NCBI GenBank assembly: GCA_934454215.1 | Contig: CAKSGG010000014.1 | Location: 1-37,165 of the forward strand | DNA length: 37,165 nt | Reading direction: 5' to 3' | From: an uncultured Clostridia bacterium | GTDB lineage: Bacteria > Bacillota > Clostridia > UBA1381 | Shown here: positions 1 through 6,355 of the stretch, piece by piece | Layout: every line of letters starts with the position of its first letter | Numbering within the stretch: the stretch's first letter is position 1 | Position numbers and translations under genes: made by a program | The notes under the pieces: generated by a model | The model's input: the letters and a program-made list of their open reading frames with translations, nothing else | What the model was told of the DNA's origin: nothing | Databases searched by the model: none

Positions 1-72
1 GTATAGCTCAGTTGGTAGAGCAGTGGTCTCCAAAACCACGTGCCGAGGGTTCAAGTCCTTCTGCCCCTGCCA
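1..72 (+). tRNA. tRNA-Trp (CCA), 5' end cut by window
   Basis: Cloverleaf elements are readable: D arm, anticodon stem GTGGT/ACCAC with loop CTCCAAA giving anticodon CCA, T stem GAGGG/CCTTC and 3' acceptor strand TGCCCCT, then G and encoded CCA. The first four acceptor bases lie before the window. It is the probable insertion target of the prophage, because the integrase starts just beyond it and points toward it. Confidence 0.95.
30..72. other. Probable prophage attachment site within tRNA-Trp 3' half
   Basis: Tyrosine integrases of temperate phages commonly recombine in the anticodon-to-3' part of a tRNA gene, so that the gene is rebuilt on insertion. Here an integrase gene ends 54 bases past the CCA. 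The exact core cannot be set because the other attachment site is outside the window. Confidence 0.4.
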
Positions 73-80
73 AAAAGCCG

Positions 81-110
81 ACAGACCGCATAATCATGCG
101 GTCTGTTTTT
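81..110 (+). terminator. Intrinsic terminator after tRNA-Trp
   Basis: A perfect 10-bp stem ACAGACCGCA / TGCGGTCTGT with loop TAATCA is followed by a run of T. It ends the tRNA transcript and insulates the host gene from the prophage. The A-rich sequence before the stem could also let it act in the other direction, on int. Confidence 0.85.
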
Positions 111-125
111 GCTCTTACACGTTTT

Positions 126-1277
126 TTACACGATTTTATTTAAAATTTCAATTGCGCGTTCGTTTTCGCGTGGATATAAATGCGAATATATATTCCATGT
201 AATCTCTATGTTGCTGTGTCCCAAGCGTCGGGCAATCTCTTGTATATTAATGCCGTTATTCGCTAAAAGTGAAGCGTGGCTATGCCGGAAATCATGAATT
301 CGTATTTTCTTTACCCTTGCCAGTTCTGCGTAATACTTGTTACGCTTTTCGAGCGTGCTGTCCCGTATACATTGTTCACCGCCGCATATACGCCAATCAT
401 CTGAAAAACCTGCTATACTCTTACAGCGGCTGTAATGTTCGTCAAGCACTTTCTTCAATGGCAAAGGCAAATCTATCGTGCGAATAGAACTTTGATTTTT
501 GGGCGGTGTTTCGCGGTCACCGCCACGCAGCTTTTGAGCAATACTTCGGCATACTTTTATTGTAGTATCGGATATATCACTCCATTTTAAAGCGTAAATT
601 TCGCCTTTGCGCATCCCGGTAAAGAATGCAATATAAAAAAACACGTAAAAATTCCATTCGTAGATATTTTGTGAGTTTGATTCGAATTGTTCGGCTTGCC
701 GTTTCGCAGCAGAAATGAATTTTTTAAATTCTTTTGGAGTATAAAAATCCATTTCTTTCTTAATCATATTAACATCTTTAAAGTTTCCGAGTAGAGTAAG
801 TGGGTTTTTATTGATATATTCCATTTTTACAGCATAATTCAATAAAGCACGTAACTCACCGAATATATTGCGTTTATATTTTAAAGAAAATTTTTGCCCG
901 GTAGATGTTGTCTCTTGTTCCATTTGATTTTTCCATGATTGTAAAACACTTGATGTAAGCTTATCCAGCCTATAATCTTTTAGCCGGGGTAATACAAAGG
1001 CGGTTAAAAGCTTCTTTGACTTGTCAATGGTAGCCTCTCGAACTTCATATTTTTTTGTGGCAATATATTCATCATACAATTGCTGAACGGTAAGTTTTTG
1101 GGATATAATATCCGATTTGTTTTCATTGCTTAAACGCAGTTCCAGCTCTTTCGCAGCTTCCTTGCCGTAGGCAATGCGGTCCAATTGTCTTGATTTACCC
1201 TCTTTATCAACATAATTGATACGGACGCGGTATTTCTGCAATCCATCTTTTTTACCGTCCATTTTATAAATAGGCAT
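126..1277 (-). CDS. int: Phage integrase (tyrosine recombinase)
   Basis: Site-specific recombinase that inserts and excises the prophage at tRNA-Trp. From the ATG the protein has 383 residues: an N-terminal arm-binding domain (about 1-60), a core-binding helical domain (about 60-165) and the catalytic domain. The catalytic set is visible: R223 in TGMRKGE, K260, H328 and R331 in HDFRH, H354 in LGH, and nucleophile Y364 in NIYSH. The frame stays open to a GTG four codons earlier (1289), but AAAGGAG sits 11 bases before the ATG at 1277, so that start is preferred. It is alone on its strand, next to the attachment site, as is usual for clostridial prophages. I see no strong leftward promoter of its own; the region upstream holds a rightward promoter and an inverted repeat. 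Confidence 0.95.
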   Translation of the reverse strand: MPIYKMDGKKDGLQKYRVRINYVDKEGKSRQLDRIAYGKEAAKELELRLSNENKSDIISQKLTVQQLYDEYIATKKYEVREATIDKSKKLLTAFVLPRLKDYRLDKLTSSVLQSWKNQMEQETTSTGQKFSLKYKRNIFGELRALLNYAVKMEYINKNPLTLLGNFKDVNMIKKEMDFYTPKEFKKFISAAKRQAEQFESNSQNIYEWNFYVFFYIAFFTGMRKGEIYALKWSDISDTTIKVCRSIAQKLRGGDRETPPKNQSSIRTIDLPLPLKKVLDEHYSRCKSIAGFSDDWRICGGEQCIRDSTLEKRNKYYAELARVKKIRIHDFRHSHASLLANNGINIQEIARRLGHSNIEITWNIYSHLYPRENERAIEILNKIV

Positions 1278-1308
1278 AAAAATAAACACTCCTTTTGTAT
1301 TTTTTTGT

Positions 1309-1338
1309 TTGACAAAATAGAGCGTCTTGTGATATAAT
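1309..1338 (+). promoter_or_regulatory. Perfect-consensus promoter facing away from int
   Basis: TTGACA (1309-1314), an 18-base spacer and TATAAT (1333-1338), all on the plus strand. No coding frame follows; the transcript would meet a terminator after about 70 bases. It is one of only four promoters in the window with all 12 consensus bases. Confidence 0.7.
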
Positions 1339-1369
1339 ACATTTGTATTGGTTTTGTGTTATATCACAA
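1327..1369. repeat. Inverted repeat (operator-like) over the int-side promoter
   Basis: TTGTGATATAA (1327-1337) and TTATATCACAA (1359-1369) are perfect 11-base inverted repeats 21 bases apart. The left arm covers the -10 box of the rightward promoter, so a bound protein would block it. Spacing suggests a dimer of dimers or a recombination accessory site. The protein is unknown. Confidence 0.6.
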
Positions 1370-1416
1370 TAACACTCTTTTTCCTCCGGCTGTTGGCGCA
1401 GTCGGGGGATTTTTTT
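1345..1416 (+). ncRNA. Candidate ~70-nt small RNA between int and zinc-ribbon gene
   Basis: Between a perfect promoter and an intrinsic terminator there is no start codon with a useful frame. The RNA would fold into GTGTTAT/ATAACAC (1356-1362 with 1369-1375) and then the terminator stem. It begins just 5' of the integrase gene and runs away from it, stopping one base short of the end of the convergent zinc-ribbon gene. It contains CCTCC, complementary to a Shine-Dalgarno core, but within the terminator stem. Existence is inferred from signals only. Confidence 0.45.
1383..1416 (+). terminator. Intrinsic terminator of the small RNA
   Basis: A 10-bp stem CCTCCGGCTG / CAGTCGGGGG with two G-U pairs and loop TTGGCG is followed by A and seven T. 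The T run is only on the plus strand, so it does not end the minus-strand zinc-ribbon transcript. Confidence 0.8.
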
Positions 1417-1417
1417 A

Positions 1418-2311
1418 TTATAAATCCACATTTACAGTGGTTGTAGTGTGCAAGGTCCTAAAGTCCTCGTCAAGCATTTCAAGCTTAAATCTAATATTAT
1501 GAACTTCATCCGCTTTTACAATGCCTGTATTTCCTGCAAAAAGTATAAACGGACTAACCGACATGTTTCCCGGTTCAATTTTTATCGGTACTGCTGTTCC
1601 TGATGTAACGGTCATTTTATTTACTGAAACATCTTCCAATCTTACAATCACAGTGTTAGATGAATTATTTGTAACTCGCAGCTGTAAATACAATGTACCC
1701 TTAAGTATTTCGCTTTGGTCAAACAATTTCATATATTTGATATTTACATTGCTGTCAGAATATAAATCCAGCTCCTTGTCTTTAGGTTCAAGAGTGGGTG
1801 TAGGCACAGCGGTTTCTGTTGCCGCATTTTGCTTTGCTCGCTGCAATTTTTCAGCGGTATCGGTTGTCTTACTATCCGGAACCAATGCTGCTATTATCAT
1901 GCAAAGAAACATAAAACCGAGTATGCCCAAACATATATATGCGGCAGTATAATTTTTTACTCGTTTACCGCAATGTGGGCATGTTTTGAATGTAGCTGCC
2001 ATGTCTGCGCCGCAGTATTTGCACTTTTTTAAGTCAGCAGGAACAACAGAATATTGAGATGCTCTGCAATTCGGACAGAATTGTAATTTTTCATCGATTA
2101 TTGCTCCACATGTACGACACCTTTTTGTAATTGCTTTTGGTTTATGTATGTCATCATCCGACCAATGAAACGGTTCATCCTTTTTCGGCTCAGACTGAGT
2201 TATATTCTCTGTTGAGGTTTCAAGTTTTTTACCGCAGTTTTCGCAAAAAGCCGAATCAATAGAAATTTTTGCTCCACAGTATTTACAAAATTTTGTTTCC
2301 TTGTTATCCAT
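1418..2311 (-). CDS. Membrane protein with three zinc ribbons and an external beta domain
   Basis: 297 residues. Three four-cysteine zinc ribbons are clear (C9/C12/C23/C26, C65/C68/C79/C82, C97/C100/C111/C114), followed by one membrane span (about 124-144) and an extracytoplasmic part (about 185-295) rich in beta strand that resembles DUF4352-type domains. The ribbons should be cytoplasmic and may bind nucleic acid or protein. Start ATG follows GGGGGAAT. It is last in the leftward lysogeny group, after a second zinc-ribbon membrane protein whose first ribbon is very similar (TKxCKYCGA start in both), which suggests duplication. Function unknown; expression from the prophage and a role in host envelope or superinfection control are guesses. 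Confidence 0.8.
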   Translation of the reverse strand: MDNKETKFCKYCGAKISIDSAFCENCGKKLETSTENITQSEPKKDEPFHWSDDDIHKPKAITKRCRTCGAIIDEKLQFCPNCRASQYSVVPADLKKCKYCGADMAATFKTCPHCGKRVKNYTAAYICLGILGFMFLCMIIAALVPDSKTTDTAEKLQRAKQNAATETAVPTPTLEPKDKELDLYSDSNVNIKYMKLFDQSEILKGTLYLQLRVTNNSSNTVIVRLEDVSVNKMTVTSGTAVPIKIEPGNMSVSPFILFAGNTGIVKADEVHNIRFKLEMLDEDFRTLHTTTTVNVDL

Positions 2312-2347
2312 AATTATTCCCCCAATTCATTTATACGTTATATAATT

Positions 2348-2668
2348 TTATAATATAATTTTAAATAATATTATAAAAAACACAATAGCTACCAGTATAA
2401 AAGGCACTGCCAGCAGTCCGCTGACTCCTCCGATAATTGCTTCACCTATCAATTGTTTAGTTGGCTTTGCACCGCAATGCGGACAAGCTTTAGCCGTATA
2501 TGCGATTTGTGCTCCGCAAGTTTTACATGTAATCATTTTGTTGTATAACCCTTTTTTAGGCACAAACTGCGTTGTTTGGACTTCGCAGCCGCACTTTTTA
2601 CAGTATTTTGCGTCCGCCGAAATTTCCGCACCGCAATACTTGCAATATTTTGTACCGTAGTTTTCCAT
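2348..2668 (-). CDS. Small tail-anchored double zinc-ribbon protein
   Basis: 106 residues with two zinc ribbons (C9/C12/C23/C26 and C48/C51/C62/C65) and a C-terminal glycine-rich then very hydrophobic segment (about 74-106) that should anchor it in the membrane with the ribbons inside the cell. RBS AAAGGGGGAT lies before the ATG. A repressor-type operator and a candidate promoter lie directly upstream, so it may be a repressor-controlled gene of its own. Function unknown. Confidence 0.8.
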   Translation of the reverse strand: MENYGTKYCKYCGAEISADAKYCKKCGCEVQTTQFVPKKGLYNKMITCKTCGAQIAYTAKACPHCGAKPTKQLIGEAIIGGVSGLLAVPFILVAIVFFIILFKIIL

Positions 2669-2692
2669 ATCCCATCCCCCTTTCTTTTCATA

Positions 2693-2708
2693 TTACCCAT
2701 AAGGGTAT
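2693..2708. promoter_or_regulatory. Fourth repressor operator, in front of the zinc-ribbon gene
   Basis: TTACC-CATAAG-GGTAT matches the half-sites and 6-base spacing of the three operators in the switch region. It overlaps the end of the candidate minus-strand -10 box and the expected start point, as expected for repression of the 106-residue zinc-ribbon gene. Confidence 0.65.
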
Positions 2709-2735
2709 AACATAATAACAGCCTTTTTATGTTAA
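2707..2735 (-). promoter_or_regulatory. Candidate promoter for zinc-ribbon genes
   Basis: On the minus strand TTAACA (2735-2730), a 17-base spacer and TGTTAT (2712-2707) give a moderate sigma-A promoter. It is supported mainly by the operator lying at its start point. Confidence 0.45.
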
Positions 2736-2752
2736 TATATATTTATATTATA

Positions 2753-3460
2753 TTACGGATTGCAGACTTTGCACGGAGTATAATTCTTTTCCGCTTCTGA
2801 TCTGCTCAACGCAGTACAATCTTTATCCTTGGTATACCTACAACTCTTACGGTGATAGGATTTACCTGTTTTTGTAATATACACTATATCCGACATGTTT
2901 TCCGAGATAGTATTTTCTTCCGGCTGAACGGTTGACTCCGGTGCAGCCAATACGGGCGGATTAGGTGTAATCACGGGCAAATTTTCTTTAGGTTGATTAC
3001 CGTATATGTATCTAATACCGCATACCGATAAAACCAGTATGCAAAATGCCGCGGTTAACCATTGCCAATACTGAGGCTTTTTATAATTTAACGCAGTATA
3101 AGCAAAGTTTTCTGCTTCCATTTCATCTAATCTATCAGAGACTTTTATTCGGTCTGATGATAAATGCCCACTAAGTATATGCCCTGTCTCATGAAGCAAA
3201 TCGTAAAGTTGATCCGTTTCTGGTGTTTTGCGGTTTAGAAAAATAAATTTTTTATTCTTTTTACTAAACGAAAATGCATCAACTTCCTTGCTGCGCTCCA
3301 TTAAGTCATATTTAATAAGTATTTCATTAGGTTTATCGTCAAAGAATACCACCGAATAGCCTATTGATTTCAAATAAGCTATTATTGCATCGTTTGTCAC
3401 ATGATATTTTAAATCATGCTTTATAAATTTTTTAGCAGTCCTTGCTATATTTTTTCTCAT
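2753..3460 (-). CDS. ImmA/IrrE-type metallopeptidase with membrane span and Ada-like ectodomain
   Basis: 235 residues in three parts. Residues 1-125 are an ImmA/IrrE-like zinc peptidase with HETGH (H90, E91, H94) and a later glutamate in DEMEAEN. Residues 132-153 are one membrane span. Residues 192-235 are a small metal-binding module of the type at the end of many surface proteins (H203, C207, C215, C230, C233). In ICEBs1-like elements ImmA cleaves the repressor encoded next to it and so induces the element. The repressor gene is adjacent upstream, which fits that role. The membrane span and external module are unusual for an anti-repressor and suggest sensing at the envelope. RBS AGGAGG precedes the ATG. 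Confidence 0.85.
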   Translation of the reverse strand: MRKNIARTAKKFIKHDLKYHVTNDAIIAYLKSIGYSVVFFDDKPNEILIKYDLMERSKEVDAFSFSKKNKKFIFLNRKTPETDQLYDLLHETGHILSGHLSSDRIKVSDRLDEMEAENFAYTALNYKKPQYWQWLTAAFCILVLSVCGIRYIYGNQPKENLPVITPNPPVLAAPESTVQPEENTISENMSDIVYITKTGKSYHRKSCRYTKDKDCTALSRSEAEKNYTPCKVCNP

Positions 3461-3498
3461 GTTTTTACCTCCTGAGCATTAAGACTGCTATTATGCTA

Positions 3499-3930
3499 TC
3501 AGGTGTGGTATCCTTCATCGTCTATTATTGGTGGAATAGACACTTTCTTATGCGCTGCAATCCGCACATCGTCATCGTATTCATCGTCCGATTGTATATT
3601 AGAGTATGATTTATAATTTCTATCAAGAGACAATAAATGCACATATTCTGTTAGTCTGTTTTTACCTATGTCATTTAATTCTCTATAATGTTTAATTAAT
3701 TTTAATTCCTTTTCATCTAATACATCATCATCGTTTTCACCAGTTATTAAATAATCTAATGAGACGTCAAAAAAACTTGCTAATTGTCTAAGTGTAGAAA
3801 GCTTTATGTTATCACAGCCTTTTTTATAAAAGCCATCAATTGTGGTGTAAGCTATACCCGATTGTTTAGAAAGTTTACTTTTGTTTAATCCATTCTCATT
3901 CATAAGTTTTTCAAGCACTTTTAAAAACAT
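3499..3930 (-). CDS. CI/ImmR-like XRE-family repressor
   Basis: 143 residues with an N-terminal helix-turn-helix (about 10-60, including LSKQSGIAYTTIDGFYKKG) and an acidic C-terminal half without the LexA-type self-cleavage domain. Lack of that domain and the neighbouring ImmA-type protease both point to inactivation by ImmA rather than by RecA-stimulated self-cleavage. It should bind the TTACn-N6-GGTAw operators upstream. RBS AAGGAG, ATG start; promoter TTGACA-17-TATAAT is directly upstream on the minus strand. Confidence 0.9.
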   Translation of the reverse strand: MFLKVLEKLMNENGLNKSKLSKQSGIAYTTIDGFYKKGCDNIKLSTLRQLASFFDVSLDYLITGENDDDVLDEKELKLIKHYRELNDIGKNRLTEYVHLLSLDRNYKSYSNIQSDDEYDDDVRIAAHKKVSIPPIIDDEGYHT

Positions 3931-3952
3931 TTATTTCCACTCCTTGATTCTG

Positions 3953-3981
3953 ATTATAACACACTTCAAATACGTTGTCAA
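3953..3981 (-). promoter_or_regulatory. Leftward promoter of the repressor
   Basis: Minus strand TTGACA (3981-3976), 17-base spacer, TATAAT (3958-3953): full consensus. The nearest operator lies just upstream of its -35 box. Confidence 0.85.
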
Positions 3982-3989
3982 GAAAAAAA

Positions 3990-4005
3990 ATACCCCTTAA
4001 CGTAA
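3990..4005. promoter_or_regulatory. Repressor operator 1
   Basis: Read on the minus strand: TTACG-TTAAGG-GGTAT. It lies between the two divergent promoters, 8 bases upstream of the leftward -35 box, where binding could tune repressor expression. Confidence 0.65.
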
Positions 4006-4023
4006 TTTTTTACAAAAAAAGTA

Positions 4024-4052
4024 TTGACAAATTACTATACAGGGTATATAAT
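4024..4052 (+). promoter_or_regulatory. Rightward early promoter
   Basis: TTGACA (4024-4029), 17-base spacer, TATAAT (4047-4052): full consensus. It drives the Cro-like gene and, with no clear terminator seen before 19091, probably the whole early operon. Confidence 0.9.
4032..4047. promoter_or_regulatory. Repressor operator 2
   Basis: TTACT-ATACAG-GGTAT fills the space between -35 and -10 of the rightward promoter, so repressor binding would shut it directly. Its start lies 42 bases from operator 1 and 31 bases from operator 3, about four and three helical turns. Confidence 0.75.
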
Positions 4053-4062
4053 AGTATTAAAG

Positions 4063-4078
4063 TTACCACACAGGGTAA
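4063..4078. promoter_or_regulatory. Repressor operator 3
   Basis: TTACC-ACACAG-GGTAA is the most symmetric copy, with perfect 5-base half-sites. It lies just after the expected start point of the rightward transcript and before the RBS of the Cro-like gene. Confidence 0.75.
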
Positions 4079-4095
4079 AAAAGGAGGTGCTTTAA

Positions 4096-4302
4096 ATGTT
4101 AACTAACCTAAAGGAATTATTACGTGTAAAAAATATCAGCAATAAAAAATTGGCTGAATTATTAGGCGTTACAGAAAAAACGGTATATTTAAAACTGGCA
4201 GAAAATACTCAGTTTAATTTAGGAGAAATAAAAAAAATTCATACTTTTTTATTCCCCGAATACAAATTTGAATTTTTATTTGCCAGTGATACTGTGGTAT
4301 AA
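4096..4302 (+). CDS. Cro-like helix-turn-helix protein
   Basis: 68 residues with one helix-turn-helix (NKKLAELLGVTEKTVYLKL, about 16-35). It is the first gene of the rightward operon, opposite the repressor, with RBS AAGGAGGTG. This is the position of Cro. It probably binds the same operators and favours the lytic side. Confidence 0.85.
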   Translation: MLTNLKELLRVKNISNKKLAELLGVTEKTVYLKLAENTQFNLGEIKKIHTFLFPEYKFEFLFASDTVV

Positions 4303-4359
4303 AAGGATATACAGTAAATAACACAAAATAAGGAAAAACACAAGAAAGGATGTGAGAAG

Positions 4360-4803
4360 ATGAAAAAGAAAATCATATCAATTATGGCTGCGGTGGCTGT
4401 TATTACAAGTTTATGCAGCTGCGAATGGACTACACAGGCGGACAGAGTAAATTATAACATGTCAAAAGAAGCTGACCGATTTAACGTATCAAGACGGTTA
4501 TCGGTAATCAACATGAGAACGGACAAGCCGATTTTTGAACTGGTAGGCAATTTTTCAATATCGAATAACACTTCAAATGAGCTTGTAGTTACAGTCGAAA
4601 CAGCGGCAAATGAATACAAGAAACATTATGTATATCTGAATGAATACACAATGTACGTTATAGAAGATTTAGGCGGTGCAGACGTTTCAAATTACAAATA
4701 CGAAATTAATTTCTTGCCGGAAATGATACAGCCGATTGAAATTACAAACAAAGATTACGAGGAGCGAAATTATTATGAAAGTAAAACAAATATCCGATAT
4801 TGA
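4360..4803 (+). CDS. Phage beta-sandwich-type lipoprotein
   Basis: 147 residues with a lipoprotein signal (KKK, hydrophobic stretch, lipobox L18-C19-S20-C21). The mature part is beta-rich and resembles a lipoprotein family often found early in clostridial prophages. It should be anchored on the outside of the cell membrane. Early phage lipoproteins often block entry of related phages, so superinfection exclusion is plausible but not shown. RBS AAAGGATG before the ATG. The next gene starts inside its end. Confidence 0.8.
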   Translation: MKKKIISIMAAVAVITSLCSCEWTTQADRVNYNMSKEADRFNVSRRLSVINMRTDKPIFELVGNFSISNNTSNELVVTVETAANEYKKHYVYLNEYTMYVIEDLGGADVSNYKYEINFLPEMIQPIEITNKDYEERNYYESKTNIRY

Positions 4804-5065
4804 TACAGCCTTGTACATATATTACCGATACCCCGAAATCGGGAACAAGGAAATAAAAAAGTTATTTGGAGGTTTAGGAAGTTCAGCTATCGCAAACTAT
4901 AAAAGAGCGGTTATGGAAGAACAGGCGGCGCAGAACATCAAAACATCTCAGCTTTATACCGTAGACACGGAAACCGCATTTAAAGTATGGGGAATTGATA
5001 TTTTAAAGCTTGAAAAGCGGCGTGATAAATTGCGCAAACTCGGACTTGACGGGAGGGCAGTATGA
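4775..5065 (+). CDS. Small early protein, possible DNA-binding
   Basis: 96 residues from the ATG at 4775 (RBS GAGGAG). It begins within the 3' end of the lipoprotein gene, so translation is probably coupled. The middle (GNKEIKKLFGGLGSSAIANYKRA) reads like a helix-turn-helix. No family is recognised. Confidence 0.75.
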   Translation: MKVKQISDIDTALYIYYRYPEIGNKEIKKLFGGLGSSAIANYKRAVMEEQAAQNIKTSQLYTVDTETAFKVWGIDILKLEKRRDKLRKLGLDGRAV

Positions 5066-5310
5066 AGAAACAGCACAACCGCATTTTGCAGTACATGCGT
5101 ACACATGGCAGTATAACATCAACCGAAGCGCAGATACATCTCAGCATTGCGCGTTTGGCGGCACGTATCAGTGAAATGCGGAAAGAGGGTATCGCAATTG
5201 AAAAAAAGACAGAATACAGTAAAAATCAATTCGGGGAGCCTGTGCATTATGCACGGTACACGTTAAAGGAGGGGGAGCATGAACAAACGCGAGAAGCGGC
5301 TGAAAGCTGA
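5062..5310 (+). CDS. Winged-helix (HTH_39-like) phage protein
   Basis: 82 residues starting in an ATGA overlap with the gene before. The sequence THGSITSTEAQIHLSIARLA with a following basic helix and beta wing is typical of the small helix-turn-helix proteins common in Gram-positive prophages. Role unknown; perhaps a modulator of early transcription. Confidence 0.8.
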   Translation: MKKQHNRILQYMRTHGSITSTEAQIHLSIARLAARISEMRKEGIAIEKKTEYSKNQFGEPVHYARYTLKEGEHEQTREAAES

Positions 5311-5596
5311 ACGGTTTGCACGGCGGCGAGATGAAAAGCATTTACAGCAGAGCGCCGAAGTTGCGCTTGAAACGTTGAATGTTTTACCCGTATACGTTCT
5401 GCGGACGATGTTCGGCTTCGGTAATGAGCGATGCGAAAGATACATACGGGAGTTTCACCGTATATACCATGCAATGGTAAACCATGAGGTATCTTATGAA
5501 CAGATACGGGCGAGCGTTGAAGCGGAAACGGGGTTGAAATACAAGCCCGGTGAAATGGAATGGTACAACATGAGAAAGGAGGAAGCAGCGGAATGA
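5279..5596 (+). CDS. Conserved-looking early phage protein, function unknown
   Basis: 105 residues, basic N terminus, helical throughout. RBS GGAGGGGGAG lies before the ATG and the start overlaps the previous gene. No motif that gives a function. Confidence 0.75.
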   Translation: MNKREKRLKAERFARRRDEKHLQQSAEVALETLNVLPVYVLRTMFGFGNERCERYIREFHRIYHAMVNHEVSYEQIRASVEAETGLKYKPGEMEWYNMRKEEAAE

Positions 5597-5772
5597 CAGC
5601 AGGAGAATTAAAAGCAGTATTAAAGTATGTACCCGATGATGTGGAAATTAAAGCGTATGATTTAGACAAGGGTTGCCCGGAGGACAGCAAATATGTAATT
5701 GGTGCATATTACATGCAGGGAGTTATATCAAACGATGAATATAATCATTTGATGATTGAATTTGAAAGCTGA
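5593..5772 (+). CDS. Small acidic early protein
   Basis: 59 residues from the ATG at 5593, in an ATGA overlap with the preceding stop and with RBS AAAGGAGG 10 bases upstream. The frame is open further upstream, but that start has no RBS. The start TAGELKAVLKYVPDDVEIKA resembles small phage proteins of unknown role. Confidence 0.7.
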   Translation: MTAGELKAVLKYVPDDVEIKAYDLDKGCPEDSKYVIGAYYMQGVISNDEYNHLMIEFES

Positions 5773-5780
5773 GGTAAAGA

Positions 5781-5951
5781 ATGAACGAGCAGTACAAACA
5801 AGCCTTGAAAAAGGGCATTGCATTTTCAAGTACCGCAAACGGTGAAGAATTTATGAAAATGTACAAGGCAATGACAGCTGACCTCTGCCACAGAAAAAAG
5901 CAGAAAGTCACAGTCAAGGGAATATTCAGAGATAAGGAGGTAACGGCATGA
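5781..5951 (+). CDS. Small basic early protein
   Basis: 56 residues, lysine-rich C-terminal half. ATG after GAGGTAAAG; its TGA overlaps the next ATG (ATGA). Position, RBS and coupling support a real gene. Function unknown. Confidence 0.65.
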   Translation: MNEQYKQALKKGIAFSSTANGEEFMKMYKAMTADLCHRKKQKVTVKGIFRDKEVTA

Positions 5952-6130
5952 GCAAGCTTACACACATCATAATTGCGATATTTGCAGGATATGGCATATA
6001 CGGAGCGGTGATGATAAACGGTTCCGATGCCATAGGGGCGGCAGTTGCAGAGGGCATTATCGCGGCGGCGGTGATTTACCGCTACATAAAAAAAGCGACC
6101 GCCCGGGCGGCAACCCGTAAGACGGTCTGA
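5948..6130 (+). CDS. Small membrane protein
   Basis: 60 residues with two hydrophobic segments (about 4-22 and 28-46) and a positive C terminus. RBS AAGGAGG. Its early position argues against a holin. Function unknown. Confidence 0.7.
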   Translation: MSKLTHIIIAIFAGYGIYGAVMINGSDAIGAAVAEGIIAAAVIYRYIKKATARAATRKTV

Positions 6131-6195
6131 TAAAAAATTCATGAACACAGTATATCACAAATGCAAAACATTTGCAAGAGGAAAAGGAGTAAATT

Positions 6196-6354
6196 ATGAG
6201 AAAAATAGTAGAACGGACGGACTGCAAGTATTATGTACCGCCCGAGCCGCACAAGAAAACATGCTGCCGTGTACTTAATTCATTGGTATGCCGACAAAAG
6301 AAATGTACATTTTTTACGGAAAAGCAGGAGGAGAAGGAGCCTGCGGGAAAATAA
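6196..6354 (+). CDS. Small cysteine-rich phage protein
   Basis: 52 residues from the ATG at 6196 with RBS AAAAGGAG. Five cysteines (C10, C23, C24, C32, C37) in a pattern like other short phage zinc-type proteins. It was found by reading the frame; its gene end carries the first of three near-identical junction repeats. Function unknown. Confidence 0.7.
   Translation: MRKIVERTDCKYYVPPEPHKKTCCRVLNSLVCRQKKCTFFTEKQEEKEPAGK
6325..6350 (+). repeat. Gene-junction repeat, copy 1
   Basis: Purine-rich 26-base patch containing GGAGAAGGAGCCTG, differing from copy 2 at one position. It supplies the C terminus of the upstream gene and the RBS region of the next. Confidence 0.7.
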
Positions 6355-6355
6355 T

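Noticed and set aside
1..72. Both attachment sites
   Set aside because: Only the tRNA side is in the window; no second copy of the tRNA 3' end was seen further right.
5948..6130. Holin
   Set aside because: Two hydrophobic segments fit, but it lies in the early operon, far from any lysis gene.
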